Of a stretch of 64,000 bases of DNA, positions 33,583 to 42,111 are shown piece by piece. The notes under the pieces were generated by a model. The model made no database searches, was not told the DNA's origin, and was given only the letters and a program-made list of their open reading frames with translations. The stretch is from Oscillibacter sp. CAG:241 (GTDB lineage Bacteria > Bacillota > Clostridia > Oscillospirales > Oscillospiraceae). A program made the translations under genes and the position numbers. The DNA lies in the NCBI GenBank assembly GCA_000435975.1, contig FR884114.1:1-64000 (forward strand). Direction: 5' to 3'. How positions within the stretch are numbered: the stretch's first letter is position 1; every line of letters starts with the position of its first letter.

Positions 33583-34098
33583 ATGAAACATTTTTTGCGT
33601 TGCTTGCTTTACATAGCGGCCTTGGGTGTTGTGTTTTTTGTAGTCGGACGGTTAGTACCAAAGTCTTGGTTCAAAGCGGATCATTTCCCGTGGCGGTGCT
33701 ATTCATATGAACAAGCAATATGGAAAGCGCTGCGTGTGAAGCAGTGGCAGGCAAAGGTGCCGGATATGAGCCGTATTTTTACAAATATCATGCCGGCAAA
33801 AAAGCTAAAGCGACAAACGCTTTCCGATTTGCCCAGAATGATCCAAGAAACCTGTGTTGCAGAGTGGACACACGGTATCTTATCGATTGCAGGGCTTGCA
33901 ATGCTATGGTTCTGGCCTGGTATAGGAGGTATTTGCATGACGGCCGTTTACATTTTGCTCGGCAATTTGCCATTTATTGTGGTACAGCGTTTCAACCGGC
34001 CTCGCTTACAAAAATTACTCTTAAAGCAACAGCGCAATATGCAAATTCGGAACTTACCACGATATGAGGAGCAGCTACTAACGACGATAGCACCGTAA
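33583..34098 (+). CDS. CrtO-like glycosyl-4,4'-diaponeurosporenoate acyltransferase family protein
   Basis: 171 residues with membrane helices at about 5-25, 100-115 and 120-140. The blocks GRLVPKSWFKADHFPWRCY, WQAKVPD and NLPFIVVQRFNRPRL match staphylococcal CrtO, the last acyltransferase of staphyloxanthin synthesis, as I recall that sequence. No carotenoid genes (CrtM, CrtN, CrtP, CrtQ) are present, so it probably acylates another lipid or glycolipid. It lies between the cytidylate-kinase-like and PAP2 genes in operon 2. Family similarity is good; the substrate is unknown. Confidence 0.72.
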   Translation: MKHFLRCLLYIAALGVVFFVVGRLVPKSWFKADHFPWRCYSYEQAIWKALRVKQWQAKVPDMSRIFTNIMPAKKLKRQTLSDLPRMIQETCVAEWTHGILSIAGLAMLWFWPGIGGICMTAVYILLGNLPFIVVQRFNRPRLQKLLLKQQRNMQIRNLPRYEEQLLTTIAP

Positions 34099-34143
34099 AC
34101 CCTTATCTCGCTTTTGCCGCACGTTACGAATGGATGGAATGTT

Positions 34144-34848
34144 ATGCAAAGAAGCACGAAAAAAATCAAACCGGAGGTGGACTACCGCCAGTTTCGTTTC
34201 AAAAAAATGAATACGCCGGAGTTTTCACATGTTAAGTTGCTGCTGTTTTGGCCGTTTTTCGGATTGATGTTTATGTTTCTTGAACGGTTTCAGCCGGAAA
34301 GACATTATTACGTTGTACACTGTGCGCTGGACGACTTGATCCCATTCTGGGAATGGGCGCTGATCCCGTATCTTCTGTGGTTTGTTTTTCTCATCGGAGC
34401 ACTTATCTATACCTTTTTCTTTGACACAAGAGCCTTCCGAAGAATGATGCACTTTGTTATCGTTACATACGGCATCACATTGCTTATTTACATCGTATTT
34501 CCGACCTGCCAGGAATTACGACCGGAGCATTTCGATGAACCCAATATACTTACTGATTTTATAACGGGGTTTTATTCATTTGACACCAACACGAATGTCT
34601 GTCCTTCTCTCCATGTTATCGGCTCGTTTGCCGCTATGTTTGCTCTGTGGGATTGCAAACGCTTTCAAAATGTTGCATGGAAGATCGTGTTCGGCATCAT
34701 CGCAGTATGCATCAGCCTTTCGACTGTTTTTATGAAACAACATTCTGCTGTGGATGTCATAGCTGCATTGCCTGTGTGCGCTTTGGGCTGGTGGCTGGGT
34801 TACGGAAAGAAAGAAGCATCAGCTCAGACCTCTGCAGTGGAGAAATAG
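34144..34848 (+). CDS. PAP2-family membrane phosphatase
   Basis: 234 residues with about six hydrophobic helices. The acid-phosphatase motifs are VCPSLHVIGSFA (C2, with the histidine) and STVFMKQHSAVDVIAA (C3, HSxxD). The C1 motif is weak or replaced. It could dephosphorylate phosphatidic acid, phosphatidylglycerophosphate or an undecaprenyl carrier. The start is uncertain: the ATG at 34144 has only a poor ribosome site, and a TTG at 34114 is in frame. With the kinase at 18743 it could form a diacylglycerol/phosphatidic acid cycle, which is inference. Confidence 0.82.
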   Translation: MQRSTKKIKPEVDYRQFRFKKMNTPEFSHVKLLLFWPFFGLMFMFLERFQPERHYYVVHCALDDLIPFWEWALIPYLLWFVFLIGALIYTFFFDTRAFRRMMHFVIVTYGITLLIYIVFPTCQELRPEHFDEPNILTDFITGFYSFDTNTNVCPSLHVIGSFAAMFALWDCKRFQNVAWKIVFGIIAVCISLSTVFMKQHSAVDVIAALPVCALGWWLGYGKKEASAQTSAVEK

Positions 34849-34850
34849 AT

Positions 34851-35999
34851 ATGGATAAAAAATTTAAGCAACAGCTTGGCTTGATTGCTTTCGGCGTTGC
34901 TCTATTCACAGCATTAAACAACTTGAACTATATTTCGGACTTTTTACATGTGTGTGCGGAATTGCTCACCCCTGTATTTGCAGGGTTGCTCATGGCGTTT
35001 ATCCTGAGCGTTCCGATGCGCGGGATCGGCAAGCGTCTTTCTCGCCTTATGCCCAAAGCAAGCGAGCGCACAATCAATGTTTTAAGTTTGATTATTACAT
35101 TGTTGCTTTTAGTCGCTATTATCGTGCTACTATGTGTCATTGCGATTCCTCAGCTCATAGCCTCCGTAAAAAGTATCATTTCTCTTATTAAAGAAAAGTG
35201 GCCCGACTGGGCAGCGGTGCTGCGCAATTATGGCTTTGATACCGCTGAGATCAGCGCATATCTCAACAAGTTGGATTGGAAAACCATTGCCGAGAAGGCA
35301 ATGAACGGAGCAGGCGTAGTAATAGGCTCCGTTGTCAGTGTTGCCGGCTCTACAATATCTACTGTTGTCAACGCAGCCGTTTCGCTCGTGATCATGTTTT
35401 ATGTTCTGGTTGGAAAGCAGGAACTTGGCAAACAAACAAGACGGGCGCTGTACGCTTATTGCAAAGAATCTGTCGCAGATAAGGTCTGCCATATCGCAAA
35501 GCTGTCTCACGATACCTATGCCAAATTTCTTTCAGGTCAATGTGTAGAGGTGCTGATACTTGGTACGCTGATTTTCCTTTCGTTTTCTATATTCCGGATC
35601 CCTTATGCCGGGCTGACGGCGGTTTTGACCGCAGCTTTTGCCTTTGTACCATACATTGGAGCGTTCTTGTCCTGTGCAATCGGTATGTTGCTGACTTTGC
35701 TGGCTGAGCCAAACAAGGTGATCCTATGCCTGATCGTCTATCAGGCGGCACAGTTCGTTGAAAACCAATTTATTTACCCTCATGTTGTGGGAAGCAGTGT
35801 CGGGCTATCTCCGTTTTGGACCTTGCTCGCCGTCCTTTTGGGCGGGAAGATGTTTGGCGTTTTAGGTATCATCTTCTTTATCCCGTTGATGGCGGTGATC
35901 TCACAATTACTGCATGAGAATATTGAACACCGTTTGGCTGTGCGGAAGCTAAAGAAAAACGACCTCATCAAAAATCTGACTGAGCACTTCAACAAATGA
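34851..35999 (+). CDS. AI-2E-family transporter (PF01594-type permease)
   Basis: 382 residues, with a pattern of eight hydrophobic segments: two pairs, a long amphipathic central part, then four. Family features are GLLMAFILSVPMRGIGKRL near the N-terminus and the conserved C-terminal FVENQFIYPHVVGSSVGLSP. Members have been linked to autoinducer-2 export, ion transport and sporulation channels, so no substrate can be assigned. GGAG lies 8 bases before the ATG. It is the last gene of operon 2 and is followed by a strong terminator. Confidence 0.88.
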   Translation: MDKKFKQQLGLIAFGVALFTALNNLNYISDFLHVCAELLTPVFAGLLMAFILSVPMRGIGKRLSRLMPKASERTINVLSLIITLLLLVAIIVLLCVIAIPQLIASVKSIISLIKEKWPDWAAVLRNYGFDTAEISAYLNKLDWKTIAEKAMNGAGVVIGSVVSVAGSTISTVVNAAVSLVIMFYVLVGKQELGKQTRRALYAYCKESVADKVCHIAKLSHDTYAKFLSGQCVEVLILGTLIFLSFSIFRIPYAGLTAVLTAAFAFVPYIGAFLSCAIGMLLTLLAEPNKVILCLIVYQAAQFVENQFIYPHVVGSSVGLSPFWTLLAVLLGGKMFGVLGIIFFIPLMAVISQLLHENIEHRLAVRKLKKNDLIKNLTEHFNK

Positions 36000-36006
36000 T
36001 ATGGTT

Positions 36007-36042
36007 ACGGCGCAGCCGAAAAAAGGCTGCGCCGTTCTTTTA
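36007..36042 (+). terminator. Terminator at the end of operon 2
   Basis: ACGGCGCAGCC (36007-36017) pairs perfectly with GGCTGCGCCGT (36025-36035), followed by TCTTTT. Confidence 0.95.
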
Positions 36043-36100
36043 TTATGCTCGTTCTCTCAGATCCAAACGGGAATACTATGATCCTGAGCAAATTCCCTTT

Positions 36101-36134
36101 TGTTTCGTTTCAGTTTAGAAAAGGACATTATAAT
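36101..36134 (+). promoter_or_regulatory. Operon 3 promoter with shared operator element
   Basis: TGTTTCGTTTCAGTTTAGAA (36101-36120) and a perfect -10 TATAAT (36129-36134), with the same 28-base offset as the other copies. The leader runs 25-30 bases to the AAAGGAAAGG ribosome site. Confidence 0.88.
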
Positions 36135-36166
36135 TTCTGCAAATCTGGATAAAAGGAAAGGTGCTG

Positions 36167-37549
36167 ATGAAAAACGTTATCTTTAAGGGTATAAAGGCCT
36201 TGGCTATTCTGTTTGTGCTTTACATACTGATCAGCCTGATCGTCCCGCCGATATTCCAAAAAGAACCGATAGAGCTCGAAGGAGCCGAGTTCGCCGGTAC
36301 AGGTGTGACAGAACGGGTTCTGTGTATTGACGATAACCGTGAAGCGCTTATCTGGCGTCTTCGACTGATAGACAGGGCCGAAAACGAGATCATTCTGTCA
36401 ACATTCGATTTTCGGGTGGATAACAGCGGGAAAGATATGATAGCGGCCTTGAATGAGGCTGCCGAGCGTGGGGTGAATATCAAAATACTCGTTGACGGAA
36501 TTTCCGGAGATATGTATTTGCGCTGCAACAGGCTGATCGGTGCATTGGCGGCTAATACGAATGTACAAATCAAGCTGTATAACCCCATCAATCTTATGAC
36601 TCCTTGGAAAATCAATTACCGCCTGCACGACAAATACCTGATCGTGGATGGAAAGCAATACCTATTAGGCGGAAGAAACACAAACGATTTGTTCCTCGGA
36701 GAATATAAGGACAAGGAAGACCGCAACATTGACAGAGAAGTTTTGGTCTGCTCTGATGGGACGAACAGCTCGACCGAGGCCTTGACAGCATATTTTGCGA
36801 AGATATGGGATTTGCCCTGTAACAAGGAAATCTCCGGCAACCGGAGAAACCTCCAAAAGGCACAGGAAACGCTCCGAACGCATTATACAGAACTACAGGG
36901 ATCGTATGCCGAGGCTTATTTGCCGGTGGATTTGGAAAGAGAGACGCTGGAAGCCAAAAGTATCACACTTCTCTCCAACCCAACCTCGCCGGAAAACAAA
37001 GCACCTGTACTCTGGGAGCAATTGAGCGGCATCATGAAGAACGGCGAAAGCATTTTGATTGAGACTCCTTATATTATCTGCAATAACGGTATGTATGAAA
37101 CACTGGCAGGCTTCTGTGAGGGCGGTCGCCGGGTCCAAATCATGACCAATGCCATTGAAAGCGGAGCAAACCCCTTTGGCTGCACAGACTACCTGAACGA
37201 GAAGAAAAACATTCTTGCAACCGGCAGTGAGGTCTTTGAAGTGTCCTGCGGGCAGTCCCTGCATACCAAAACGATTTTGGTGGACGATCACATCAGTATG
37301 ATCGGCTCCTATAATCTTGACCTGAGAAGCACCTATCTGGACACGGAGCTCATGCTGGTGATCGACTGCCCGGAGCTGAATCAATGCCTACGGGAAAACG
37401 CATCTGTCAAGGCAGAGCAAAGCAGACATGTGCTGCCCGATGGAACAGAGAACGAAGGGCCGGATTTTCAAGGAGAAATGCCGTTTTATAAGAAAGCCGG
37501 TTATTTCCTTTTACGACTCCTCACCGGCCTCTTCCGGTATCTGTTGTGA
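36167..37549 (+). CDS. Phospholipase D-family protein, cardiolipin-synthase-like
   Basis: 460 residues. An N-terminal membrane helix (ALAILFVLYILISLIVPPIF) anchors two PLD modules, whose HKD motifs are HDKYLIVDGKQYLLGGRNTN and HTKTILVDDHISMIGSYNLD. The second has the full HxKx4D pattern. This is the ClsC/YmdC-type layout and would condense two phosphatidylglycerol molecules, or PG with another lipid, to cardiolipin. It opens operon 3 behind the shared operator and fits after CdsA and PgsA. The ATG at 36167 follows AAAGGAAAGG; an in-frame GTG at 36161 overlaps that site. Phospholipase activity is an alternative. Confidence 0.86.
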   Translation: MKNVIFKGIKALAILFVLYILISLIVPPIFQKEPIELEGAEFAGTGVTERVLCIDDNREALIWRLRLIDRAENEIILSTFDFRVDNSGKDMIAALNEAAERGVNIKILVDGISGDMYLRCNRLIGALAANTNVQIKLYNPINLMTPWKINYRLHDKYLIVDGKQYLLGGRNTNDLFLGEYKDKEDRNIDREVLVCSDGTNSSTEALTAYFAKIWDLPCNKEISGNRRNLQKAQETLRTHYTELQGSYAEAYLPVDLERETLEAKSITLLSNPTSPENKAPVLWEQLSGIMKNGESILIETPYIICNNGMYETLAGFCEGGRRVQIMTNAIESGANPFGCTDYLNEKKNILATGSEVFEVSCGQSLHTKTILVDDHISMIGSYNLDLRSTYLDTELMLVIDCPELNQCLRENASVKAEQSRHVLPDGTENEGPDFQGEMPFYKKAGYFLLRLLTGLFRYLL

Positions 37550-37624
37550 ATGATCCGAATCCGGAGGTGCGTCTGTCTTAATCGGCGCACTAAAGATATC
37601 CCTTAGCAGAAAGGAAGTTGTAGT

Positions 37625-38614
37625 ATGAAAAAGAATACAAAGAAAATCGTAACAGCGGCAGGAATCGCAGCCGGAACAGCTGCCGTTGCATCGCTGTCCG
37701 CATATGTCACAATAAAAGCCCTGATCGATACAGCACTTGATCGGGAAATGCCAAAGGTGATGGAAAAAGCAGATAAGCGTATCTCCGGAGAGAAAAGCAG
37801 CGACGAGTTCACAAACCGGATGGAGAGTGCCTCTGAAAGCCTTGCCGTACAGCCGAATGAAACGGTTGAAATCATTGCTCATGACGGAGAAAAGCTCGTC
37901 GGACATTATTTTCCCTGCGAAAAGCCGGAAAGAGTGATTATTGCTTTCCACGGATGGCGTTCATCGTGGCATCGGGATTTTGGGATGATCTCCGATTTCT
38001 GGTACAAAAACAACTGCAGCGTGCTCTATGTTGAGCAGCGTGGGCAGAATAACAGCAGTGGCGAATATATGGGCTTCGGCCTTACCGAACGCTTTGACTG
38101 TCTGGACTGGCTGAATTGGGAGATTGAACGCTGCGGAAGCGATATTCCTGTTTACCTTGCCGGTGTTTCCATGGGGGCTACCACCGTACTGATGGCTGCC
38201 GGACTGCAGCTGCCGCCCAACGTACATGGGATCATGGCGGATTGCGGTTTTACATCGGTCAATGCGATATGGGAGCATATTGCTAAGGATAACCTCCACA
38301 TTCGATTCGGCATACGCAGTGCGATTGCCGACAGGATGTGTCGTCGGAAAATACAGGTCGGCTCAAAGGAGCATTCGACGGTAGAAGCTCTTAAACATAC
38401 CCATGTTCCCGTTATTCTTGTCCACGGCGCCGATGACCATTTTGTTCCGGTAGAGATGACCTACGAGAACTACACTGCCTGTACGGCACCGAAGGATTTG
38501 CTGATTGTTCCGGGTGCCGATCACGGTATGAGCTACTTTATGGAACCGGAAAAGTATGAAAATGCCGTAAAGGCGTTCTGGGCAAAATATGATAGACCGA
38601 GGTGCGAAGCATGA
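37625..38614 (+). CDS. Membrane-anchored alpha/beta hydrolase
   Basis: 329 residues. The N-terminal hydrophobic stretch (IVTAAGIAAGTAAVASLSAY) is a likely anchor or uncleaved signal. The hydrolase core shows FHGWRSSWHRDFG (oxyanion region), the nucleophile elbow AGVSMGATT, the acid in HGADDHFVP and the histidine in GADHGMSYF, a complete Ser-Asp-His triad. The family includes esterases, lipases and peptidases (YqkD-like), so a lipid ester substrate is plausible here. It is the second gene of operon 3; its stop overlaps the following start by ATGA. Confidence 0.86.
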   Translation: MKKNTKKIVTAAGIAAGTAAVASLSAYVTIKALIDTALDREMPKVMEKADKRISGEKSSDEFTNRMESASESLAVQPNETVEIIAHDGEKLVGHYFPCEKPERVIIAFHGWRSSWHRDFGMISDFWYKNNCSVLYVEQRGQNNSSGEYMGFGLTERFDCLDWLNWEIERCGSDIPVYLAGVSMGATTVLMAAGLQLPPNVHGIMADCGFTSVNAIWEHIAKDNLHIRFGIRSAIADRMCRRKIQVGSKEHSTVEALKHTHVPVILVHGADDHFVPVEMTYENYTACTAPKDLLIVPGADHGMSYFMEPEKYENAVKAFWAKYDRPRCEA

Positions 38615-39084
38615 AATTCAATGATAAGCTGATTACTGCAATCGCAGCAATCGTTGTGGGTGTCCTGTTTATTGCGCTGAAAGGGGACGTGCTGAGTATT
38701 GCATTTACTGTTCTCGGCGCAGCGTTGATCGTTATGGGTATTCTGGACGCCGCAAAAAAAGACAGTAAAAGTGGCACTGTGAAAATTGTCGCCGGCCTTG
38801 TGACCGTGCTGCTCGGATGGACGCTTGTCAGTATCACGCTCTATATTGTGGCGGCATTGATGATCCTCTATTGCCTGATGAATTTGGTTTCCTCTTTGAA
38901 AACGGATGGCTATTCCATGAGTACTGTGCAAAAGCTTCGCACCTATGCAAAGCCGGTCATCGGTCTTGCTGCCGGCATCTGTCTCCTGCTGAACCAAGGC
39001 GGTACCGTCTCCTGGGTGTTCATCTTTACCGGTATTGTTTTCATCGCTGAGGGCATTATGATGCTTGCGGAATGCAAAAAATAA
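38611..39084 (+). CDS. HdeD/DUF308-like small membrane protein
   Basis: 157 residues with six predicted hydrophobic segments in pairs, including LITAIAAIVVGVLFIALKGD and LVTVLLGWTLVSITLYIVAA. The paired-helix pattern matches HdeD/DUF308. It starts within the end of the hydrolase gene (ATGA at 38611), with GAGGTG upstream. It is the second protein of this type in the island, the first being coupled to ftsH, which suggests a membrane stress role for the whole regulon. Biochemical function unknown. Confidence 0.75.
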   Translation: MKFNDKLITAIAAIVVGVLFIALKGDVLSIAFTVLGAALIVMGILDAAKKDSKSGTVKIVAGLVTVLLGWTLVSITLYIVAALMILYCLMNLVSSLKTDGYSMSTVQKLRTYAKPVIGLAAGICLLLNQGGTVSWVFIFTGIVFIAEGIMMLAECKK

Positions 39085-39110
39085 CTCTCTGTTAAAAGGA
39101 GAGCACAAAA

Positions 39111-40634
39111 TTGAATCTGAAACTGAAAGAAAAAATCAAAGAGTCACTCTCCGCCGTTCTTCCAATCACCGGAATTGTTCTGATGCTCAGTATTTTCTTG
39201 GTTCCGATGGAGCTTGGCAGCATTGTTATGTTCCTTACCGGAGCGGTCATGCTGATCGTCGGAATGGGATTTTTCCAGCTCGGCGCAGAGATGGCGATGA
39301 CGCCGATCGGAGAAGGCGTCGGCGTGCAGATCTCGAAAATGAAAAAGCTTATAACGGTTTTGCTGACCGGCTTTGTTATGGGCGTCATCATTACCGTATC
39401 CGAGCCGGATCTGCAGGTCCTTGCCGGTCAGGTGCCCTCCGTTCCCAATGCCGTGCTGATTATGACGGTAGCAATCGGCGTCGGCTTGTTTCTTGCGCTG
39501 GCAATCGTCCGTATCCGCTATAAGATCAGCTTGCCCCTGCTGCTGATCATCTGCTATGCGGCGCTCATCCTTATATCGCTGTTCGTGCCGAAGGAGTTTC
39601 TGGCTGTGGCATTTGATTCGGGCGGCGTTACCACCGGTCCTATGACCGTACCGTTCATTATGGCAATGGGCGTCGGGCTTGCCTCTGTGCGGAGCGATAA
39701 AAATGCAGCCAGCGACAGCTTCGGATTGGTTGCGCTTTCCAGTGTCGGGCCGATTCTCGCCGTTTTGATCCTCGGTTGTTTCTACAAACCGACTGAGGCT
39801 GCGTATACGCTCACCGATGTGGCGACTGTCGTCACCACCCAGGATGTTGCCCGTGTGTTTGCACAAGGTCTACCGCTGTATGCCAAAGAAGTCCTTGTAT
39901 CGCTGCTGCCGATCATTGCGGTGTTTCTGATTTTCCAAATGATGACCCGCCGTTACCAAAAGCGGCAGATCAAGCGCATTGCCGTTGGCTTTGCGTATAC
40001 ATACATCGGTCTGGTGCTGTTCCTTTGCGGAGCCAATGTCGGCTTTGCACCGCTCGGCTCCTATCTCGGCAAAGAGCTGACCGGGGTGTCCTTCCGTTGG
40101 ATTTTGATCCCCATCGGTATGCTGATCGGTTATTATATCGTAAAGGCCGAACCTGCCATCCAAGTGCTGAACCATCAGGTAGAGACTGTTACAAACGGCG
40201 CTATCTCCGTAAAAATGATGAACCGCTGCATGTCGATCGGTGTAGCCGTGAGCGTGGGGCTGGCAATGCTTCGTGTTCTTACCGGGATCTCTATTCAATG
40301 GTTTGTGATCCCAGGATACCTCATCGCTCTGGTGCTGTCCCGTTTTGTTCCGGATATTTTTATCGGTATTGCATTTGACTCCGGCGGCGTCGCCAGCGGC
40401 CCGATGACCTCGACATTTCTGCTGCCTCTCAGCATCGGCGTTTGTGAGGCGCTTGGCGGAAATCTGATGACTGATGCGTTCGGCGTGGTTGCGCTGGTTG
40501 CTTTGACACCGCTGATCGCCATTCAGCTTATGGGTCTTGTATATAAACTGAAGACTGAAAAGAGGACATCGACGGGAACGGCTGAAATTGCCGACGATTG
40601 CGATGCGATCGTTGACCTTGAGGAGGGTGAGTAA
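39111..40634 (+). CDS. DUF1538 multi-pass membrane protein
   Basis: 507 residues, about 12 hydrophobic helices in two homologous halves. Each half contains the same loop, FDSGGVTTGPMTVPFIMAMG and FDSGGVASGPMTSTFLLPLS, about 250 residues apart, so it is an internal duplication with inverted-transporter-like pseudo-symmetry. DUF1538 proteins are putative permeases of unknown substrate. Initiation is at TTG 39111, with AAAAGGAGAG 8 bases upstream. The next gene encodes a P-II-like protein that probably regulates it, as P-II proteins do with AmtB. Confidence 0.82.
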   Translation: MNLKLKEKIKESLSAVLPITGIVLMLSIFLVPMELGSIVMFLTGAVMLIVGMGFFQLGAEMAMTPIGEGVGVQISKMKKLITVLLTGFVMGVIITVSEPDLQVLAGQVPSVPNAVLIMTVAIGVGLFLALAIVRIRYKISLPLLLIICYAALILISLFVPKEFLAVAFDSGGVTTGPMTVPFIMAMGVGLASVRSDKNAASDSFGLVALSSVGPILAVLILGCFYKPTEAAYTLTDVATVVTTQDVARVFAQGLPLYAKEVLVSLLPIIAVFLIFQMMTRRYQKRQIKRIAVGFAYTYIGLVLFLCGANVGFAPLGSYLGKELTGVSFRWILIPIGMLIGYYIVKAEPAIQVLNHQVETVTNGAISVKMMNRCMSIGVAVSVGLAMLRVLTGISIQWFVIPGYLIALVLSRFVPDIFIGIAFDSGGVASGPMTSTFLLPLSIGVCEALGGNLMTDAFGVVALVALTPLIAIQLMGLVYKLKTEKRTSTGTAEIADDCDAIVDLEEGE

Positions 40635-40635
40635 A

Positions 40636-41325
40636 ATGGATCATGAGAAAAAAGTATCTTTTCAGCTATTAACGCTGATCACCACGCCAAAGCTTGCCGA
40701 GAAGGCAGCGGAAATGTTCAAAAAGGGTGCACTGCCGCTGCAATATCGCTTCAATGCCGAAGGCACCGCCTCCAGCGAGATCATGGACATGCTCGGTCTC
40801 GGCAGCATCGATAAAAGCGTTTTGATCAGCATGATCCCGAAAGAACTATCCGATGTCCTGATGGATAAGTTGCGCTCGGAGCTGCAGTTAAACATGGCAA
40901 ACAGCGGTATTGCATTTACGATCCCGCTGAACGGAGCAAACAACCTGATTTTGCGTATCCTTGCCCAGAATACGGGAAAGGAAGTATTGAATATCGGAGG
41001 AAAGGAAGAAAACAGTATGTCTGAAACAAAATACTCTCTTGTTGCGGCAATCGTGAACCGGGGCTTCAGCGGTGATGTGATGGAAACCGTTCGTGGTGCC
41101 GGTGCCAAAGGTGGCACTGTGATTCACAGTCGGCGCATCGGAAATGAGGATGTGACCAACTTTTGGGGCTTGAGCGTCCAGGACGAAAAGGAAATCGTTC
41201 TGATTCTGACGGAGTCCGCAAACAAGGTGGCGCTTATGAAGTGTATCGGAGAAAGCTGCGGTATGCACAGTGAGGCGCAGGGGATTGTCATGTCCATGCC
41301 GATAGATTCCGTCGCCGGCATTTAA
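40636..41325 (+). CDS. Two-domain P-II-like regulatory protein
   Basis: 229 residues forming two tandem P-II-type ferredoxin-like domains of about 110 residues. The second is clearer, with SLVAAIVNRGFSGDVMETVR and GAGAKGGTVIHSRRIGNEDV resembling the GlnB fold and its T-loop base. The conserved uridylylation tyrosine of GlnB is not obvious. The start lies one base after the DUF1538 stop, with AGGAGGGTG upstream, so permease and regulator are made together. It probably senses a nucleotide or metabolite and gates the permease. Confidence 0.75.
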   Translation: MDHEKKVSFQLLTLITTPKLAEKAAEMFKKGALPLQYRFNAEGTASSEIMDMLGLGSIDKSVLISMIPKELSDVLMDKLRSELQLNMANSGIAFTIPLNGANNLILRILAQNTGKEVLNIGGKEENSMSETKYSLVAAIVNRGFSGDVMETVRGAGAKGGTVIHSRRIGNEDVTNFWGLSVQDEKEIVLILTESANKVALMKCIGESCGMHSEAQGIVMSMPIDSVAGI

Positions 41326-41347
41326 GTACGCAGATCGGAGAAATGCT

Positions 41348-42085
41348 ATGTACTGGAATGATTATATATGGTTTATAACCGCTATGCTGTTTTGCACCTT
41401 ATTTTCTGCGATTGCAAGCGGAAAGGTTCATTCGGCATTTTCAAAATACTCTAAAGTCCGGTGCCGTTCGGGAAAGACCGGATATGATACCGTCGCCCAA
41501 TTATTGTGGTCGAATCGGGTAAACGGAATATCCGTCGGGCGTGTAAAAGGAAACCTGAGCGACCACTATGACCCGAGAAGAGGCGTTGTCAATCTTTCCG
41601 AAAGCACTTACGGCAACAGCTCGGTGGCATCCGTAGCTGTTGCTGCCCACGAAATGGGACATGTCATGCAGAAACAGGAAGGCTATTGGTTTTACAGATT
41701 CCGCACAGCACTGGTTTCTGTAGTGAATTTCGGATCAAGGCTGGCATTCCCATTGGTGTTGATCGGGCTTTTGCTTGACGCCTTTGTGATCAGTGCCGAT
41801 CCTGAGATGGGATTTCACATCGCAATGATCGGCGTGATTTTGTACGGAACATCCTTCCTTTTTACTTTAGTTACGCTGCCGGTAGAGATCAATGCAAGCC
41901 GCCGTGCAGGAAAAATGCTTTTGCAGGAAGGAATACTGACGACAGATGAGATGCCGGGAGCAAAGAAAGTACTGTCCGCTGCTGCTCTCACTTACCTGGC
42001 TTCACTTATGACTTCTCTCGTTTATTTTCTGCGCTTTTTCCTCTATGTTTTAACCTTATTCGGCAGACGCAACGACAGGATGTAA
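41348..42085 (+). CDS. YugP-type membrane zinc metallopeptidase
   Basis: 245 residues. Hydrophobic segments lie at the N-terminus, around 120-140, around 150-175 and near the C-terminus. The zinc motif AAHEMGHVMQ is near residue 99, with a downstream NASRRAG segment whose preceding Glu (VEINASRRA) may be the third ligand. This matches the YugP/neutral zinc metallopeptidase family of Firmicutes. Together with FtsH it gives the regulon two membrane proteases. GGAG precedes the ATG. Substrates are unknown. Confidence 0.85.
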   Translation: MYWNDYIWFITAMLFCTLFSAIASGKVHSAFSKYSKVRCRSGKTGYDTVAQLLWSNRVNGISVGRVKGNLSDHYDPRRGVVNLSESTYGNSSVASVAVAAHEMGHVMQKQEGYWFYRFRTALVSVVNFGSRLAFPLVLIGLLLDAFVISADPEMGFHIAMIGVILYGTSFLFTLVTLPVEINASRRAGKMLLQEGILTTDEMPGAKKVLSAAALTYLASLMTSLVYFLRFFLYVLTLFGRRNDRM

Positions 42086-42111
42086 CCGGCGGAGGAAAGC
42101 GTGATTATAGA

